Shown: positions 1 to 20,246 of the stretch, in pieces
Numbering within the stretch: the stretch's first letter is position 1
How the letters are laid out: the number at the start of each line of letters is the position of its first letter
DNA from: Amoebidium appalachense
Taxonomy: Eukaryota > Ichthyosporea
Assembly: GCA_963693365.1 (NCBI GenBank)
Contig: CAVNZM010000012.1
Coordinates: 4,898,001 to 4,962,000, forward strand
DNA: 64,000 nucleotides
Reading direction: 5' to 3'
Position numbers and translations under genes: made by a program
Notes under the pieces: model-generated
What the model was told of the DNA's origin: nothing
Database searches by the model: none
The model's input: the letters and a program-made list of their open reading frames with translations, nothing else

Positions 1-86
1 CCACTAGCACGAATGATAATTGAAATAATGGCATTATAGAAAAACTCAGAGCGCAACTGGGTCATACCATGTCAGCCGTAGTGTGC

Positions 87-196
87 CTACGTTAGTGCTG
101 TTTCTTTTTCACCTACCTTAGTTGTGGGTGTTTGTGGGTGTGGGCGTGAGTGTGAGGGAGTGACATTCGTGTACGTGCGCGCATGTGTGTCTGTGT

Positions 197-239
<43 letters not shown>

Positions 240-656
240 CGCGCGTGCGCGCGTGTGTGCGTGTATGTGTGTATGTGCGTGTGTGCGCGCGTTGTGTGTA
301 TGCACCTGCGTGCCTGTTGCAGGTTGCGGATGGTGGCGGGGGCGGTGTGTGTGTGTGTGTACCTGCATGTGCGCACGTGCGCACATTACATGTGTACGTG
401 GAAATGCGGATGTGTGGGAAGGGGGCACAGCAAAGAATCCACTCACTTTGTGGGGTGCTAGCCGTCAGGACCTTAGCAAAGAATGCTGCAGGAATGAACC
501 CATCATATCCCTCCGTCAGGATGACGTTGTTTGCTGACCGGTAGAACACCATCCCGTCTGCATACAAACACACACCGAGTCAAGACCCTACAATCTCTAG
601 AAGATATTTCCCTTCGATACCCCCCTCCCCCCCCCCCCCCCCCCCCCACGCGCGCC

Positions 657-688
<32 letters not shown>

Positions 689-1286
689 TTCCTGCCTCCT
701 CCTCCCACCCCCCTCCCCCCCTTCACGCACACAACCATACACACACACAAACATGAACAACAAGATTCGGCCTTTCCTCTTTCGTAAAAGAAGGAGATAT
801 TGACAACAATAAGATGCACAATGGTGAGAAATCATTCCAGCCCCCTGCCTCCGCCATCCCCCCCTCTCCCAAAAATAAAATAAAAATAAAAATAAAGAAA
901 GAGGGTAATGAACAAGGCCGAGGACTCCCGGCCATATATATATATAACATACACAAATAACAAGATCCATGTACACATAATTACATCCCCTCCCCCCTCC
1001 CCCCCCCCCCCCCCCACACACACACACCCCACCCCCCCCCCCCCCCCCAAAAAAAAACAAACACACACAAAAAAAGACGGAAATGAGAAAAACACAACCA
1101 CACCCAAACACCCACACCATCACACCCACCCACCTACACCTACCCACCGCCCCACCATCCCAATCAACACACCCACAGGAACGATTGTGTACCAACCAAC
1201 CCCCCCCCCCCCCCCCCCCCCCCCCCTTCCTCCTCCTCTCCCCCTCCACATACACACACCAAAAAATATGCCAAAAAATACCCCCG

Positions 1287-1326
<40 letters not shown>

Positions 1327-1890
1327 AAGAAGAAGAAGCAAAAGGAGAACAGGGAAAAAAACAAGAACAAAAAAAAAGAAGTAAAAAAATAAAAACGAAC
1401 AGTAACCGAAACAGGCGCCCACAGCAACACGACAACCACCATCTCTAATCTCGATCAACCCCATGTGGATCTCATATCAGTCAACCCAATACAATCTCGA
1501 CCAAACCAGCAGCACACCCACCCACCAGCCATTGCTTTCTCCACGTCCACGTACACATACAGCTCCGAGCTTTTTCTCATGCCGCTAATCACACCGTCCT
1601 TTCCGGGTAGATCCGGGGCCAAATGTATGTGCTGGCGGTTCATTTTTGACAATCCCTTGGATTTGATTGACCCCCACACGTCCAGGTATGTGCCGTGGAT
1701 CGCCTGTGGGATCTCTGCGGAGGATTTGACGACATCCATCTCTACTTCGACGTCCTGTGTGCAGGGTGTAGGTGTAGGTGTGTGTTGTGTGTGTGTGTGT
1801 GGGGGGGGGGGAGGCGTGTATGTGTGTGTGTGTGTGGGGGGGGGGGGGGGGCGTATGTGTGTGTGTGTGGGGGGGGGGGTATGTGTGTGC

Positions 1891-1934
<44 letters not shown>

Positions 1935-2337
1935 TGAGTGGGGGTACAGGGTGGTTTCAAGTGGAATACACTTGATACATCCCCTATAGTGAGGCGTTTA
2001 GAACATGCCCAATCGGTAAACTCAGCTAAAGCTACTCTCAGAATGCACACACACACACACACACTAACCCACACACACATCATACCTCCTTTATTAAATC
2101 TTTGCGTACACATAAAGAACCTAACACTACTTCAAAGAGAGAGACACAATCATCCTCCAACCCCCCCCCCCCCCCCCCTCCCCCATTTTTTGCGCCCTCC
2201 CACTCCCCCTATTCAAATGCGACATAAACACACATCTTCCGCCACACTAGTATTCCTCCCCCTCCCACCTCCCCCCACCCTCTCCACCCATCCACACATC
2301 CCCCCCCCACCCCCCCCTTCCCCTCCTTCCCTCCCCC

Positions 2338-2368
<31 letters not shown>

Positions 2369-2859
2369 AAACACACACCTTCCCCCCCGTGTACCCACAA
2401 CTTACAGCACACCTATCCACACACACCTTTAACGAGTGGCCCTGGTTGGCCCGTATCCACAGCTGGCCCTCCTCCTCCCTCAGCAGATATCTCTTCTTGT
2501 CGTTGTTTTCCACCACCGCCTTTAACTCATCAAGGGTGAACCCACGGTACTCACGGTGTGACAGAATGGTAGACACGAGACAGAATCCATCTGCTCTCAT
2601 GGGGATGTCTGTGAAAAGAAAAGACGCGGCGGCGATGGTGAGTGAGGTTGAGAGGGTGGCGGTGGTGGTGGGTGGGTGGTGGGGATAAGAGAGAGAGAGA
2701 GGGGGGGGGGGGAGGGAGGGAGGGAGGGAGAGAGAGGGAGAGGGAGAGGGAGAGAGAGAGAAAGTGATTGTGTTTGTGTGTGTATTTGTGTTGGTGTGTG
2801 TGTGTGTGTGTGCGTGTGTGTGTGCCTTTGTTCCTTTGTGTCTTGTGGTTGTGTTAGTG

Positions 2860-2917
<58 letters not shown>

Positions 2918-3751
2918 CGCGCGTGTGCGTGTGTGTGTGCGTCTGTTCCTGTGTATGTGTGTGTGTCTCCCTCCCCCTCCCCCCCCCCCCCCTTTCCCCC
3001 CCCTCTCTGTGTGTTCTGGTGATGGTGGTAGGTACGCTTTACTGTTGTTGTTTTGTGGGGAAACGGTAGAAGGAGAGAGAGGAAGAACATAACAGGAGAG
3101 GGGGCATAATAAATAGGAAGAGAAAAAAAGGACGCTCAGTAAATAAAGAAGAGCATGAGAAGGAGACTCCCCTCGGGTGAAGGACAACAGCATAGGCCGG
3201 TCGGGGGGGGGTGGGTGGGTGGCGGGTTGGAGGAGGGGGGGGGGGAGAGGGGGTGGAGGGAAGAGGGGTGGGCAGAGCAGGAAGGGAGAAGGGGGGAGAA
3301 TGACGGGGGGGGGGTGGCGTGGGGGCGCCCGAGGGGGGGGGGGGGGGAGGGTAAGGATTTGGTCAACGGTGCAGATCTCTAATATAGCCAAGCAAGATTA
3401 ACGCAAGGAGGTGCGTTACACACTAAACGGTGGCGCTCACAAGCTCGAGTGCGCTCGTATTCCATAACATCTTGAAGCACACTACGAGCAATGCATAGGT
3501 TTGCATGCTCTCCTACCCCCTTGTCCTCATACATGCACGCCTTGATGCGTGCGTCATCCGCCGCCTGGAAAGGCGAGTACACTATTTGCATGTTTACCAG
3601 TGCATGTGCACGACGCTGTGTGTGTAAGCGTGCGTGTACACTAACCCCCCCTCCCCCCCCTATCCTCCTCCCACCCATCCTCGCCTCCCTCCCATCCCCC
3701 ATGCATCCCCCTTCCCCTCCCCACTCCCCCACCTTCCCACTCCCACCCTAA

Positions 3752-3782
<31 letters not shown>

Positions 3783-3786
3783 CACG

Positions 3787-3858
<72 letters not shown>

Positions 3859-4043
3859 TGCACACACACACACAAACACATACACGCAAACACAACCCCC
3901 CGCCCACATCCACATCCACACACACACGCAGACACACACACACACATACTCTGCTTTGCCGCCGCGTGTCTGAGGGTATATGACAGCTTCTTCGACAGCT
4001 GCACGCTGCGGTCGACGGGACGAGAGGCACCGCGGTAGGCCAT
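87..4043 (-). CDS. TRPT1: tRNA 2'-phosphotransferase (Tpt1/KptA family), 4-5 exons
   Basis: Removes the 2'-phosphate left at the splice junction by tRNA ligation, moving it to NAD+. Minus-strand exons: 4043-3950, 2608-2427, 1754-1526, 557-447, and probably a short last exon near 116-86. All junctions are GT-AG and phases close (1, 0, 1, 1). The spliced protein aligns almost without gaps to human TRPT1 as I remember it: [67 protein letters not shown]. The family's catalytic Arg-His-Arg-Arg set is visible as R25-H26, R84 and R175, and the HGT motif starts at H112. Length is about 210 residues, normal for the family. The start is the ATG at 4043, 18 codons before the conserved KKLSYTLRH. The C-terminal end is uncertain: the donor at 446 (GTGAGT) needs one more exon, and acceptors near 116-120 both give a short tail before a stop. 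Intron 1 is 1.34 kb and nearly all simple repeat. Confidence 0.9.
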
Positions 4044-4511
4044 GTTGCAGTGTAGTGTGGGTGCAAGAGATGGTGTTGAGGGGAAGTGTTACGTGATTCT
4101 TGTGCTTATGAAGTGGGTGAATCCGCTTGCTACTTAATGTTGGTATACTTCGAACGGAGTGGCGGGTGTGTTCGTTTCGTTTGCGGCAGCTCTGCCGCTG
4201 CGTTTTTGATTCTGAACAGTTCTTGTTGCGTAATCCATTGCGTAATGCAGATGGACCAATAGCCGGATAATTTTGGTAGCCTTTATGCTTGAACGGTTTG
4301 CACTGTACAAACACTCACACCCCCTTGGCGGGAAAAGTCTCGGGCTGTGTTTTGGAGTCGAGGCAAGAAGAGGGTTTTGCTTCCTTACCACCATAAATGA
4401 TACCACATTGATATCACGATGATATCATTATGTGCTAGGGAGAGCATGTATAACTGGATGGAGAGAGTTAAGACAGAAAAATTGACAGGGAGGGAAGATC
4501 TGTAGGCAAGC
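4044..4511. promoter_or_regulatory. Shared upstream region of divergent TRPT1 and BNR-protein genes
   Basis: These 468 bp separate two ATGs pointing away from each other, so promoters for both genes should lie here. The sequence is unusually complex for this window, with no long simple repeats. I see no clear TATA box or recognisable motif. If the BNR gene has an untranslated or coding exon further upstream, the region would be shorter. Confidence 0.4.
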
Positions 4512-4715
4512 ATGGCCTTATCTTCACTCGGCGTATCGTGTGCGCGCTACATAGAGCACACGGACACACACACGCATCAGAGTTGGGGTTTGTGGATAGT
4601 GTGTGGGAGTGCAGGCGCACATACGTACATGTTGAGATCAGTGGACGGACAGGTGTGGGCGGTTGCTGACGCGCAGCAATTGGGCTTTATGGCGCATGAT
4701 GGGACCAGATTGGAG

Positions 4716-4790
<75 letters not shown>

Positions 4791-5213
4791 CGTGCGTGTG
4801 TGTGTGTGTGTGTGTTTGTTTGGTTGTGTGTGTGTGTGTGTGTGTGCGTGCGCGCGTGCGCGTGTGTGTGCGCGCGTGCGTGTCTGTTCGTGTGTGTTTG
4901 TGTGTTTGTCTGTGTGTGTGTGTGTGTACGCTTGTGCGTTTATGTGTGTTGTCTGTACATCGTGTGTGACTGACTGATGGCACACGCGTGTGTGACATGA
5001 AAACACGTGCGTGCGCATGCACGCACACACACACACACTGAGGGGGAGAGGATTGCGTGGGGACGGAAAGGGGGGGACGTGAGTGGTGGGGGAGGCGGAG
5101 AGAGTGGAGAGAGGGGGGGAGAGAGAGAGAGAGAGCGAGCGAGAGAGAGAGAGAGAGGGAGAGAGAGCGAGAGAGGGAGAAAGAGAGAGAGACACAGTGA
5201 GAGAGAGGGAGAG

Positions 5214-5265
<52 letters not shown>

Positions 5266-5559
5266 AAGACAGAGAGGGAGGGAGGGCGGGAGGGAGGGAG
5301 CGAAAAGAGGAGTATGTGTGTGAGAAAGAGAGAGGGAGGAGGTAGAGAGTTCATTAATGGATTTGGTTGAAGATAAAAGACTGAAATAGACCGTTGCAGA
5401 GAAATGAATGTTAGCTCCCCCAAAGCCTCCTCTTTGAACAAGAATAATAATCATCCTTTCTCTCTCTCACTTTCTACAACATGCCGATAAGCTACACACG
5501 ACCACACCGACCCACCTGTGGGCACTGGCACGCGCCGCACACGCACCCACAACACACGT

Positions 5560-5598
<39 letters not shown>

Positions 5599-5602
5599 AA
5601 CA

Positions 5603-5658
<56 letters not shown>

Positions 5659-7134
5659 AACCCCCCTCCCCCCTCCCCCCCCCCCCCCTTCCCCCCCACA
5701 CACACACACACACACCTCTAAAACAGGTAGCCATCAACACAATCGACCCCCTCCCGGGTGGGGAGCTTTTCGCGGGCGGGAGGTACCTGAGGAACTATGC
5801 GCCAATCAAACAGGGGGATGGGTTTGTGGGGATATCACGTGATATGGGGGTCACGTGGACGTGGATGGGTCTGCCCAGGGGCATGTCTCCGGTTAGCCAG
5901 GTGGCATCCCTGGGCAGAAATAAGGTAGGGTGTTATTCATTTTCCTTTATTTTTCTTTATTTCTTTCTTTCTTTTTGTGTGTGTGTGTGTGTGTGTGTGC
6001 TGTGCTGTGTGTGTGTGCAGGGGGGTGGGTGGGTGGGGGGGGGGGGGGTTGGCCTTTTTCTTACCCTTACTTGTGTGTGCAAGCCCACGTGTGTGTGTGT
6101 GGGTGGATGTGTGTATGGCAGGTTTGTCTTTGTGTTTTTGGGACCCGGCAGTAGGGGGGAAGGATTGGAGTTCTTGTGTGGGTGTGTTGTCAGGAGGAGG
6201 CCGAGGAAAGGGGGGGCAGCAGGGGAATGGGGGAGACGGGAGTTAACAGTTTAAAATATGAATGTTTTTGTTAAAGGAGCCAGAGCATGTTGCCGCATCT
6301 ATGGAATGTTTTTTTGGCGTTATGAGAGTGTGGTACGATGTGTGGGAAGGCGGTGTGCTTTAAATGTCTTAACCAATATAATTTTCACCCATTGCAGCTT
6401 GGAGCCGCCACGTCCAACGGCCTATACGTGTCACGTGACATGGGCCTCACGTGGACCGAATGCACCAATCGCATCGCGCGGCATCAGGTGTTCACTTCCA
6501 TATATGGCGTCGGGAATTCCGCGGACCCTTCCGCCCCCCTCAGCGCCGTCGCCGTGGGCGTGACTTTGGGACGTGCGCTGATCTTATACACGGACGACGG
6601 GGGGGAGACATGGAAGGAGGGAAGATGTAAAGGGGTTAAAGGGTTGAATTCCGTCGTGTACGTACCCTATTCAAACGGAGAGGGTGGTGGGCGTCTGGAA
6701 GGAAAAGAAGGGAGAATGAGAGCGAGGGGAGAAGAAGGGGGAGGTGCATTTAAGGGGAGTGAGGGGAAGGAGGGTGGGTGGGTGGCGGTTGGGGACGGTG
6801 GTGTGATGGTGAGTTCGTGGGATGGGGGGGCTGAGTGGGCAAGGGAGACTACAAATACGGAGGCTGCATTGAAGAGCGTCACCGTCACAAAGGTTTGACA
6901 CTTTGTCTCATTCGTTGAGGTTGTTTCTTGTGTATGAGAGCCATGATACTTGGTCCTTATATTGCGGGGTTGTTTCTGGTGAATGAAGGTTCTCTTCTTT
7001 CCCCCCTCCCTTCTCCCCCCCTCCCTTTACCATGCACGTGCGCACCCACACCCACAAGTGCACACAACCACATGCTCGCGCGCACAGACACACACACAAG
7101 CACAAACACACACACGCACAAACACACATACACA

Positions 7135-7171
<37 letters not shown>

Positions 7172-7506
7172 CCCTGAAAACAAGCACCCACGCAGGCACA
7201 GACACTTCCACGTAGGCACATAACTCCACTTCCATGATTCCAACCCTTTGTTGCATACATCCCCCCCCCCCCCCCCCCCCCTCATAGCATAGCTTTCCGT
7301 TCGAAGACGATAAAGTTCTGCCCTAGTAAGCGTGTTACTACCCTGCGGCGTGGGTCAAATCTCATATGTTCCCCTCTGATTGCGAATTATGCGGCCTTCG
7401 GGACTTAATTCTTTTCAGCTGGTGTAGTATGTTAGTTCAAACACCCCCCCCCCTCCCCCCCCCCCCCCCTTTCTTCGTGCACACACGGGCAGGCGCGCAC
7501 GCGCGG

Positions 7507-7576
<70 letters not shown>

Positions 7577-9035
7577 GCACACTCCCACTCACTCACTCAC
7601 TCACTCACTCACTCATAACCCCCCCCCTCCCCCCCCCCCCTTCCCCCCCCCCCCCCTTCCCCCCCCCTCCTCCCCAACACACACACAGTCAACCCCCCTC
7701 CCTCGAGCCCATGTCCACACACACACACACACACATACACAACACACGCACACACGCACACACACACACGCACACACACACAGGACGAAGACGGCGCACC
7801 GGTGATCTATGCCAGCGGGTTCCATGGTATTCTATTGAGGGGAGGTGTGGTACCGGGTGTGCCCGTCCCGCTCATCAACTGTTTCGCACTACTGGGTGGC
7901 GGATGGGAGCAAGAGATCGGCCCACATATCTTCGAGTAGGTTCCACAACTCGCTGTGTGCATGTGTGCAAGTCACTGTGTGCATGGCCTACATACGTGAT
8001 TGTAATAATACGTGATGCACATTTGTTTTGTGTTTTGCAAATTACTGTGCGCGGTTTTGTGATTGAAAACCACTGTGTACAGTTTTGTGAGTATGTGCCA
8101 CTTTGCTCTTTTTAGGGTAAGGGTTCCTTTGGTCATTTTTGGTCAGCTTGAAAAATGCCATGATATTATCTTTTGAAAATCGAAATCCTTGCTTGAAAAA
8201 CACCGTGGGATTTTCTTTTAAAAATCGAAATCCTTGGAGCACTGACCGTCATTTCCAATGGTTGCTGACACTAATTAACAATCCACTCATGCACAGGGCT
8301 CTTGCCGCAAATGGGAACGCAATAATGGCGTTTGGTGCTTGCCAAGCCACGGGTGGCACGCTTTTGGGGAGTTTACAGCACGGTATGGCCATGTCTGAAA
8401 ACGGCGGGTTCACGTTTCAGTATCGTGACGTCATGGTTTTCACCGACCAGTTTTACGGCCCTTACGGGCTGAGGTTTTCTTCGGTACACCAGCGTCCTGA
8501 GAGGATCCCCTACCATCTTCTTCCTGAGATTCTTTTAACACCTCCGGTCGTGGTGAAAGAGGAAATGGGAGGAGAGAGCGAAAATATTGTGAATGTGCCG
8601 TTTTCTACTGCACACGCAGACATTTTGAATGGGGCACCCGCTAAGGGAAATGTTGATACGCGCGCGGGAGAACAAACAAGAGGTATAGGAGGTGGCGGGG
8701 AAAATGGAGGTGTCGAAACGACAGATGCGAAAGATTTGACTAAAAGGGTTAGTGAAACAGGCACCAAGGGAGAAAATGCAAAGGAGAGGGTGGGGAATGG
8801 GGATGCGAGTAGCTCAAGTGTGCATGCGTCGGTGCATGGGGGGACTCAGAGAAGGTTGGCGTGGAAAGATATGGAAAGTGAGGATGGGTCGTTGGCGTCA
8901 AAGTGCCTTAAATGGGGGGCGCATGCGATGGCGGGAATCAACGGACTGAGTGCGAAAGTAAGGGAATTGCAGAGAGCAAACGAAGTTGTGGTCAACAGTT
9001 TTCCTCCGGAAGTTGCGGTTAGGCGAGAGGCCTGA
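4512..9035 (+). CDS. BNR/Asp-box repeat protein (sialidase-like beta-propeller)
   Basis: Five-exon model: 4512-4721, 5727-5924, 6398-6892, 7784-7935, 8297-9035 (TGA), about 597 residues. Asp-box motifs (S/T-x-D-x-G-x-T-W) recur: SRDMGVTW (about 107-114), SRDMGLTW (about 148-155), TDDGGETW (about 201-208), plus weaker RSVDGQVW in exon 1, a WDGGAEW variant in exon 3 and SENGGFTF in exon 5. Such motifs mark beta-propeller blades in sialidases, sortilins and Ycf48-like proteins. No sialidase catalytic residues were identified, so function is open. Junction phases close for exons 2-5: donor GTAGGT at 7936, acceptor GCACAG before 8297. The exon 1 end is weak, because the only phase-0 donor lies inside the GT tract at 4722; a missed small exon is possible. 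The N-terminal 23 residues contain a THTH stretch and may be mis-modelled. After about residue 430 the protein becomes Gly/Glu/Ser-rich and low in complexity, then ends with a short helical segment. Confidence 0.72.
4719..4935 (+). repeat. (GT)n array at 5' end of BNR-gene intron 1
   Basis: GT dinucleotides, with GCGT interruptions, begin exactly at the splice donor of exon 1 and run for over 200 bp. The matching (CA)n lies at the other end of the same intron (5561-5655 and 5698-5715), 12 bp before the acceptor. Confidence 0.9.
5103..5264 (+). repeat. (GA)n-rich microsatellite
   Basis: Purine-only tract of GA repeats interrupted by GAGC, GAAA and GACA, inside intron 1 of the BNR-protein gene. 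The Arg-Glu or Leu-Ser frames read from it are not coding. Confidence 0.9.
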
Positions 9036-9923
9036 TGTGTGTTGGGAGTTTTTACATATTATTTATATAGATGTTGTTTTATCCCGTTTCAGCTCACAGA
9101 GGCTACCGTCTTTGATTTGTCTTGTTTTGAAGCCCTACAAATTTAAACCCCCAGGCAGGATGTGGGTGTGTGTGTATTGGGATAATATTTGTGTGCTTCA
9201 CTTGAGGTGTGTACGCCCATGTGCATGTGCAAGTGTGTGTAGTGGCACATGTATGCTCATTTGCCATGTCACGAAGTTTTGTCATCGCCATGTTTTCAGA
9301 AGCCAAACCACTAGCATCGTACACCTGATGTTTCACGAAACGTAGATAGCCGTATGAATGTGCACGATTGAGTAAAGTGAACCTGATATTTCACCTAGTC
9401 TTTGTATGAATGTTGACACTCTGTAATCCTATGAAGGTAGGACGCAAACACCTTCAATAAATTAAGATTCTGAACTGGAATTGATTGATGGTTAACATTG
9501 AAACTGTCCTATGATGCACATGCCGGAAACAAACTTAGAATACAGGCATAAAGTGACACCTGTTATAATGGTCTTAAAAACTCTTTGCTAGGGTCTGATT
9601 ATTCTCAGTAGGTGCTGCGCTAGCCCTAAAAAATAATTATACTTAGTCTATAGAATGTATACGTATCTGTTCATAGCACCGTTGGTTTTTTCGTATCATT
9701 ATCGGGGCTGCTTTGAGACTCGTCTGGTGGCAATAATGCAAATGAAATAAATGATGAGAAATGCCGACCCTGTGTATATATAAGGTGCTTGCCAATGGGC
9801 AGTCAACCGTCTTGGGGATTTTTGAATTCGAAATGGGGGGGGGGGGGAGAGTAATAAATATCAACGTCCCCCCTGGTGGTACCCCCCTCCCCCCTCCCTC
9901 CCAAAGTAGCCGCTGGGGTGGGT

Positions 9924-9960
<37 letters not shown>

Positions 9961-10240
9961 GGTGGGGAGGGACACACCTGCCGAGTGGGGTGGTGGGTCC
10001 CCCCCCCCCCCATCCCCCCCCCCCATCCCCCCACCCACCCACCTACCCACACATACACATACATATGTGCGTGTGATCATGGCATGAAAGAGTCTCTTTT
10101 CCACCCACCAAAGACGGTATTCAATACTTCTTTTTTTTTTTTTTGCCCCTCAGTTGGAGCAATTGCCTCCGTTTTGGCCACTGATACATATCCCTCTCCA
10201 GAGGCTCCCCCCCCCCCCCCCCCCCCCACACGCACACACA

Positions 10241-10283
<43 letters not shown>

Positions 10284-10614
10284 ACACACACAGCGCACGC
10301 GCGCCCATACACACTCATACACATGCGCGTGCACCCCCGTGCACGCACACACACACACACACGCACACCGTGGCACAGTGTCACCCAGTGTCACATGCGC
10401 GCAAGCGCGCTTACGCCCCCTTGCCATGGCATACACGCACACGCGCACGCGCACCCCCATACACGCGCACATGAGCGCGCGCGCGCGCCTGTACACGCAC
10501 ACATACTGACCAATACACACACACCGTGAAACACACACACACACACACATGCGCACGCACACGCACACACATGCGCGCATACACACACACAGTGTCACAC
10601 ACGCACACACAGTG

Positions 10615-10674
<60 letters not shown>

Positions 10675-11004
10675 TTGCACACACACACACACACACACAC
10701 CCATCCACACACACACACACACACACACGTGGCACACACACAAACACACACACACACTCACACACACACTCACACACACACACACTTCCCACCCGCTTGT
10801 GCCGGGGGGGAGGGGGGAGGGGGGTGGGGGGTGGGGGGGGAGTAAAACTGTACGGCATAGCCTGAGTTTCAGGTGATCAAGGAATCCTGTTAGTTACCTC
10901 AATGTTTACGTTTTGGCTTTGTATGTAAATCACTGCTGATTATAGTATTATATAGTCACATCAGTGGCCATTGGGATGGCAGCCTATGGGGTGGGTGGCT
11001 GGCT

Positions 11005-11046
<42 letters not shown>

Positions 11047-11754
11047 GGCCACCCTACCCCCCCCAAAGTTACTACTACCCCCCTCCCCGTTTCAAAACCA
11101 AGAATCCCTTCAATGAGGGTGCGTACGTGACTTCATTAACAAGTGATCATATCATCGACGTCGTAATTGCTGTGTTGTTCGTGTACTTGTAAGGTCAGTG
11201 ATCCTCACGTGAGGTTTGTTGTGGACCGGTGCACGCAGACACGCACACGCGGATCGAAGTGTGCGTCTTGTCTGTGGTAACTTGCTCGAATGTGTCTTCT
11301 CTGTGTGTATCCAACGCTTGGATAGTGTTGTATACGTACGTGCGCGCGCGTGTGTGTGTGTGCGAGCATGCGTGCGTGTATGTACGTGTGCGCGCGTCTG
11401 TGTGCACGCCTGTGGCGTGTGTGTTTGTGTGTGTGTGCATTTGTGCGCGCGTGTCTGTCTGTGTGTGTTTGTGTCTGTGTGTTGGTGTGTGTGTGTGTTG
11501 GCGCGCGCGCGCGCGCGCGCGTGTGTCACAGTGTGTGTGGGTGTGTGTGGGTGTGCATGCGTGCGCATGTGTGCGTGTGTGCGCGTGTGCGTACGGTACC
11601 AGGTCGGGGTGTGTGCACGTGTGTACCAACTTGAATTGCGTGTGCGTGACACTAGAACCATCCTGTGTGTTTGTGGGTGTTTGTGTGTGTGCCAGGCTGC
11701 AGGTGCTTGTGCTGAGGTTGTTGGTTGTGTGATCATATGAATTGCAGAAGATGC

Positions 11755-11821
<67 letters not shown>

Positions 11822-11857
11822 CGTGTGTGTTGTGCGTGTGTGTGTGTGCATATGCGT

Positions 11858-11902
<45 letters not shown>

Positions 11903-11904
11903 CG

Positions 11905-11943
<39 letters not shown>

Positions 11944-13568
11944 TGTTTCTGTGTGCGTGCGTGCATGTGTTCCTGCGTGCATGATACCTTTAAACATGTA
12001 ATATTAGTTGTGCAATACTGTGCTCGTGCATAATGTTAGGCTGTTACATGTGCACTCACAGCAATTGGTCGCCTCACGGGTACCGGTATCACCTAAAGTG
12101 AAAATAAAAAAGTGATGCCATTTTAATATTTGGGTTAGAATTTGGGTTGCGATGCGACTGCTATCCGGTCCGCCGGAACGCTCCTGTTTAAATTTACCCA
12201 CACACTGGGCCCCCTAGCTGAACAGTATTTTTGTGCTCCACATCCCATTACTTGTGTCAGATAGAGAGTCAGATAGTGGCAGTCACCAGGTGGGGTGCGG
12301 GACTTGCCATATATGGGTTCCCTAACTGCAGAAATAGCCAATAGGAGAAAGCCTGAACAAGTGGGCCAATCACGTCACGGATAGTGAAACCATGCAACAT
12401 AAACCCCCTACCCAGCAACCGCAATTTCTGTGCTGGAAACAGTTTGTGTGCATACTACACTAGCACAGGTGCACAGCCACCACCCTAACGCAACATATAT
12501 ATTTATAAAAACATTAAGTAACGCTTAAACACTATTGATTAGCTGATAAAGCTTATTAATATCTGCGGCATTAGTCTAAACTTTAAAAGAACAAATGAGA
12601 AGCTGAATATTTGCTGTTGCAATTAGTGTATGGAGATTCTATTGGATCCTCAGTACCTGAAGAGTACGGGTCATTCATCCCAGCACAGAGCTTCCAAAAC
12701 CGTAAACACGCAAATAAAAGGTAAAAAAACCTCCTTAAGCCATTTTTATTTGTTTTTGGCGGCAAATATAGTGAGCTGATATGCCTTGCTTCTCATTGAT
12801 ACTTGTGGTTTGAACAGTTTGTTCGACGTCAATGAATAGATCTAACTGATCACGGAGCGATAAGCATTTCTCCAATCACATGAAGCCGGCGCAGCTCCCC
12901 ATACCTCCTGGGGCCCGGCCCCCCAACATGGCAGACTCGCAGTACGGCAACTAGTAGGTACGCCAACACTTCAAGCGCACTCACACGAAGGGAAGTTTTG
13001 TGTTGGGCGGGGTAGGCATGCTAAAAGACACCCTAAAAAGAGAGAACTTATAATATTTAGGACTCAAGTTATAACGCTAAAAGCCCCTTAACTCGTAATC
13101 TGCTCCCAACCCAACCTTTTGTAGTGGGAAGATCCCCTTGATGGGCACATCGACAAACAATCCAGTTGCCCACGTTTTGCAGCATCACCACACTGCATCA
13201 ACCTAAGGGGTGTTTTTTTTTTTTTGGTGTGTGCTTCAGCACGCGTCCATAAGCTCTCTATATTTACAGGAACAGTAATTGATGTAGTCATGGTGTATAA
13301 ACTAAGAAGCACCTGATGTGGTCATTCGCTGTCCGATGGTAGCCCACATGCGCACACGCACTCCCGTCGGGATTTGAGCCCACACAAGCCAACTATATCC
13401 TAAGACATAACGGGTATTCAACGAGACCTCATCTGCAGCAAAAAAAGCCCTTAAAATTTTTTTCAAAGTCACCTGTGGCGTGGGTAGGAATATAGTGACC
13501 TTCTGAAGTTTTCTCACATTGCATCAGCAAGCTGGAAGGTGGAAATAGCTCTGGTGTCAACGCGTACG
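9036..13568. other. Intergenic stretch with long CA/GT arrays, no gene recognised
   Basis: It begins with the 3' UTR of the BNR gene. From 9840 to 12000 it is mostly simple sequence: C/G runs (9836-9847, 9927-9956, 10206-10227, 11006-11044), (CA)n-rich DNA 10230-10785, and (GT)n-rich DNA 11340-11960. From 12000 to 13500 the sequence is ordinary and of moderate complexity. I read both strands there and found no exon with recognisable homology or convincing splice sites. The upstream sequences of the NXPE-like gene should lie in the right-hand part. Confidence 0.6.
9456..9461 (+). terminator. Canonical AATAAA polyadenylation signal
   Basis: AATAAA lies 421 bp after the stop codon of the BNR-protein gene, in AT-rich unique sequence, in the same orientation. 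It is the first such hexamer I see downstream. Functional use is inferred. Confidence 0.45.
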
Positions 13569-19919
<6,351 letters not shown>

Positions 19920-20013
19920 GGCACTATTAAGCTGTGTGTGAAATGTGTGTGCGTGGGTGCGCGTGTTCGCGCGTGGGGTATGTGCATGTGCACGTGCACG
20001 TGCTCGTGTGTGC

Positions 20014-20078
<65 letters not shown>

Positions 20079-20201
20079 CGTGTGTGTGTGTGTATAAGTG
20101 TGTGTGTGTGCGTTCGTGTGTGTGTGTGTGTATAAGTGTGTGTGTGTTCGTGTGCGTGTGTGTATAAGTGTATGTGTGTGTTCGTGTGTGTGTGTGTGTA
20201 T

Positions 20202-20246
<45 letters not shown>

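Noticed and set aside
87-446. Thr-His and Val-Cys open frames at the window start
   Set aside because: They are six-frame readings of GT repeats in the last TRPT1 intron.
12135-12341. 68-codon minus-strand frame in the unique intergenic region
   Set aside because: No recognisable homology, no splice context, and no supporting composition.
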